The notes under the pieces are model-generated. The model saw nothing but the letters and a program-made list of their open reading frames with translations, had not been told where the DNA came from and searched no databases. A stretch of DNA of 15,219 nucleotides, from positions 1-15,219 of the forward strand of contig JAUSNQ010000166.1 of the NCBI GenBank assembly GCA_030655595.1, in the 5' to 3' direction. The translations under genes and the position numbers were made by a program. This document shows positions 15,056-15,219 of this stretch, piece after piece. Each line of letters starts with the position of its first letter. Within the stretch, counting starts at the first letter, position 1. This DNA comes from Paludibacter sp. (GTDB lineage Bacteria; Bacteroidota; Bacteroidia; Bacteroidales; Paludibacteraceae).

Positions 15056-15219
15056 ATGCCACAAACCTCTCAACGCGGGAATTCGATGCCCGAATCTCCC
15101 ATCCGAAAATTAGTTCCTCTGGCTGATAAAGCCAAGGCACGCGGAATCAAAGTCTACCACCTGAACATCGGTCAACCCGATTTAACAACTCCTCAGGTGG
15201 CGATCGATGCGATTCGCAA
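15056..15219 (+). CDS. Class I/II pyridoxal-phosphate aminotransferase, N-terminal fragment
   Basis: The first 54 codons are visible before the window ends. The translation begins [20 protein letters not shown] and continues [20 protein letters not shown], then [14 protein letters not shown]. The [15 protein letters not shown]...[11 protein letters not shown] pattern is the typical start of fold-type I aminotransferases of the aspartate aminotransferase group, where the N-terminal helix and the GQPD loop close the substrate pocket. The PLP lysine lies outside the window, so the substrate cannot be assigned. It follows the receptor gene by 33 bases. Confidence 0.88.
   Translation, partial: MPQTSQRGNSMPESPIRKLVPLADKAKARGIKVYHLNIGQPDLTTPQVAIDAIR

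Overview
This window comes from a member of the Bacteroidota, most likely Bacteroidales. Supporting signs are promoters of the TAnnTTTG (-7) type upstream of most transcription units, no clear Shine-Dalgarno sequences, a TonB-dependent receptor with an N-terminal carboxypeptidase-regulatory-like domain, and a xylose operon run by a Nudix-type regulator as in Bacteroides. I cannot resolve the genus.

Layout. Positions 1-74 hold the N-terminus of enolase (minus strand). Positions 194-3316 hold a minus-strand unit: a ribbon-helix-helix-like antitoxin, a PIN-domain toxin and mutS2, with the toxin stop overlapping the mutS2 start by four bases. Positions 3387-8756 are the xylose block, transcribed leftward as Nudix regulator, xylB (xylulokinase), xylA (xylose isomerase), xylE (xylose/H+ symporter). 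Together these give import, isomerisation, phosphorylation to xylulose-5-phosphate and local control. Positions 8757-9110 are non-coding, with a terminator and an 18-bp perfect palindrome. Positions 9111-10592 carry an RluA-type pseudouridine synthase and an RlmB-type 2'-O-methyltransferase, a likely RNA-modification operon. Positions 10811-11328 hold a second toxin-antitoxin pair (RelE/ParE-like toxin). The plus strand then carries an EamA/DMT transporter (11546-12421), a TonB-dependent receptor (12545-15022) and the start of a class I aminotransferase (15056-end).

The most unusual content is in the gaps. Two divergent genes (rlmB and the DMT transporter) each have eight degenerate heptamers of consensus YTTAGYT in their predicted leaders. 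The arrays lie in the same sense orientation and begin close to the predicted transcription start. The xylB promoter sits inside the loop of a 32-bp inverted repeat (31/32 matching) made of CATATAAG-like units. The xylB-xylA gap has four spaced TTCGTG units. The xylA-xylE gap has a near-palindrome. Two AT-rich toxin-antitoxin modules are spliced among housekeeping genes, one of them apparently placing mutS2 under its control.

All assignments come from reading the sequence and recalling families. No database search was run.
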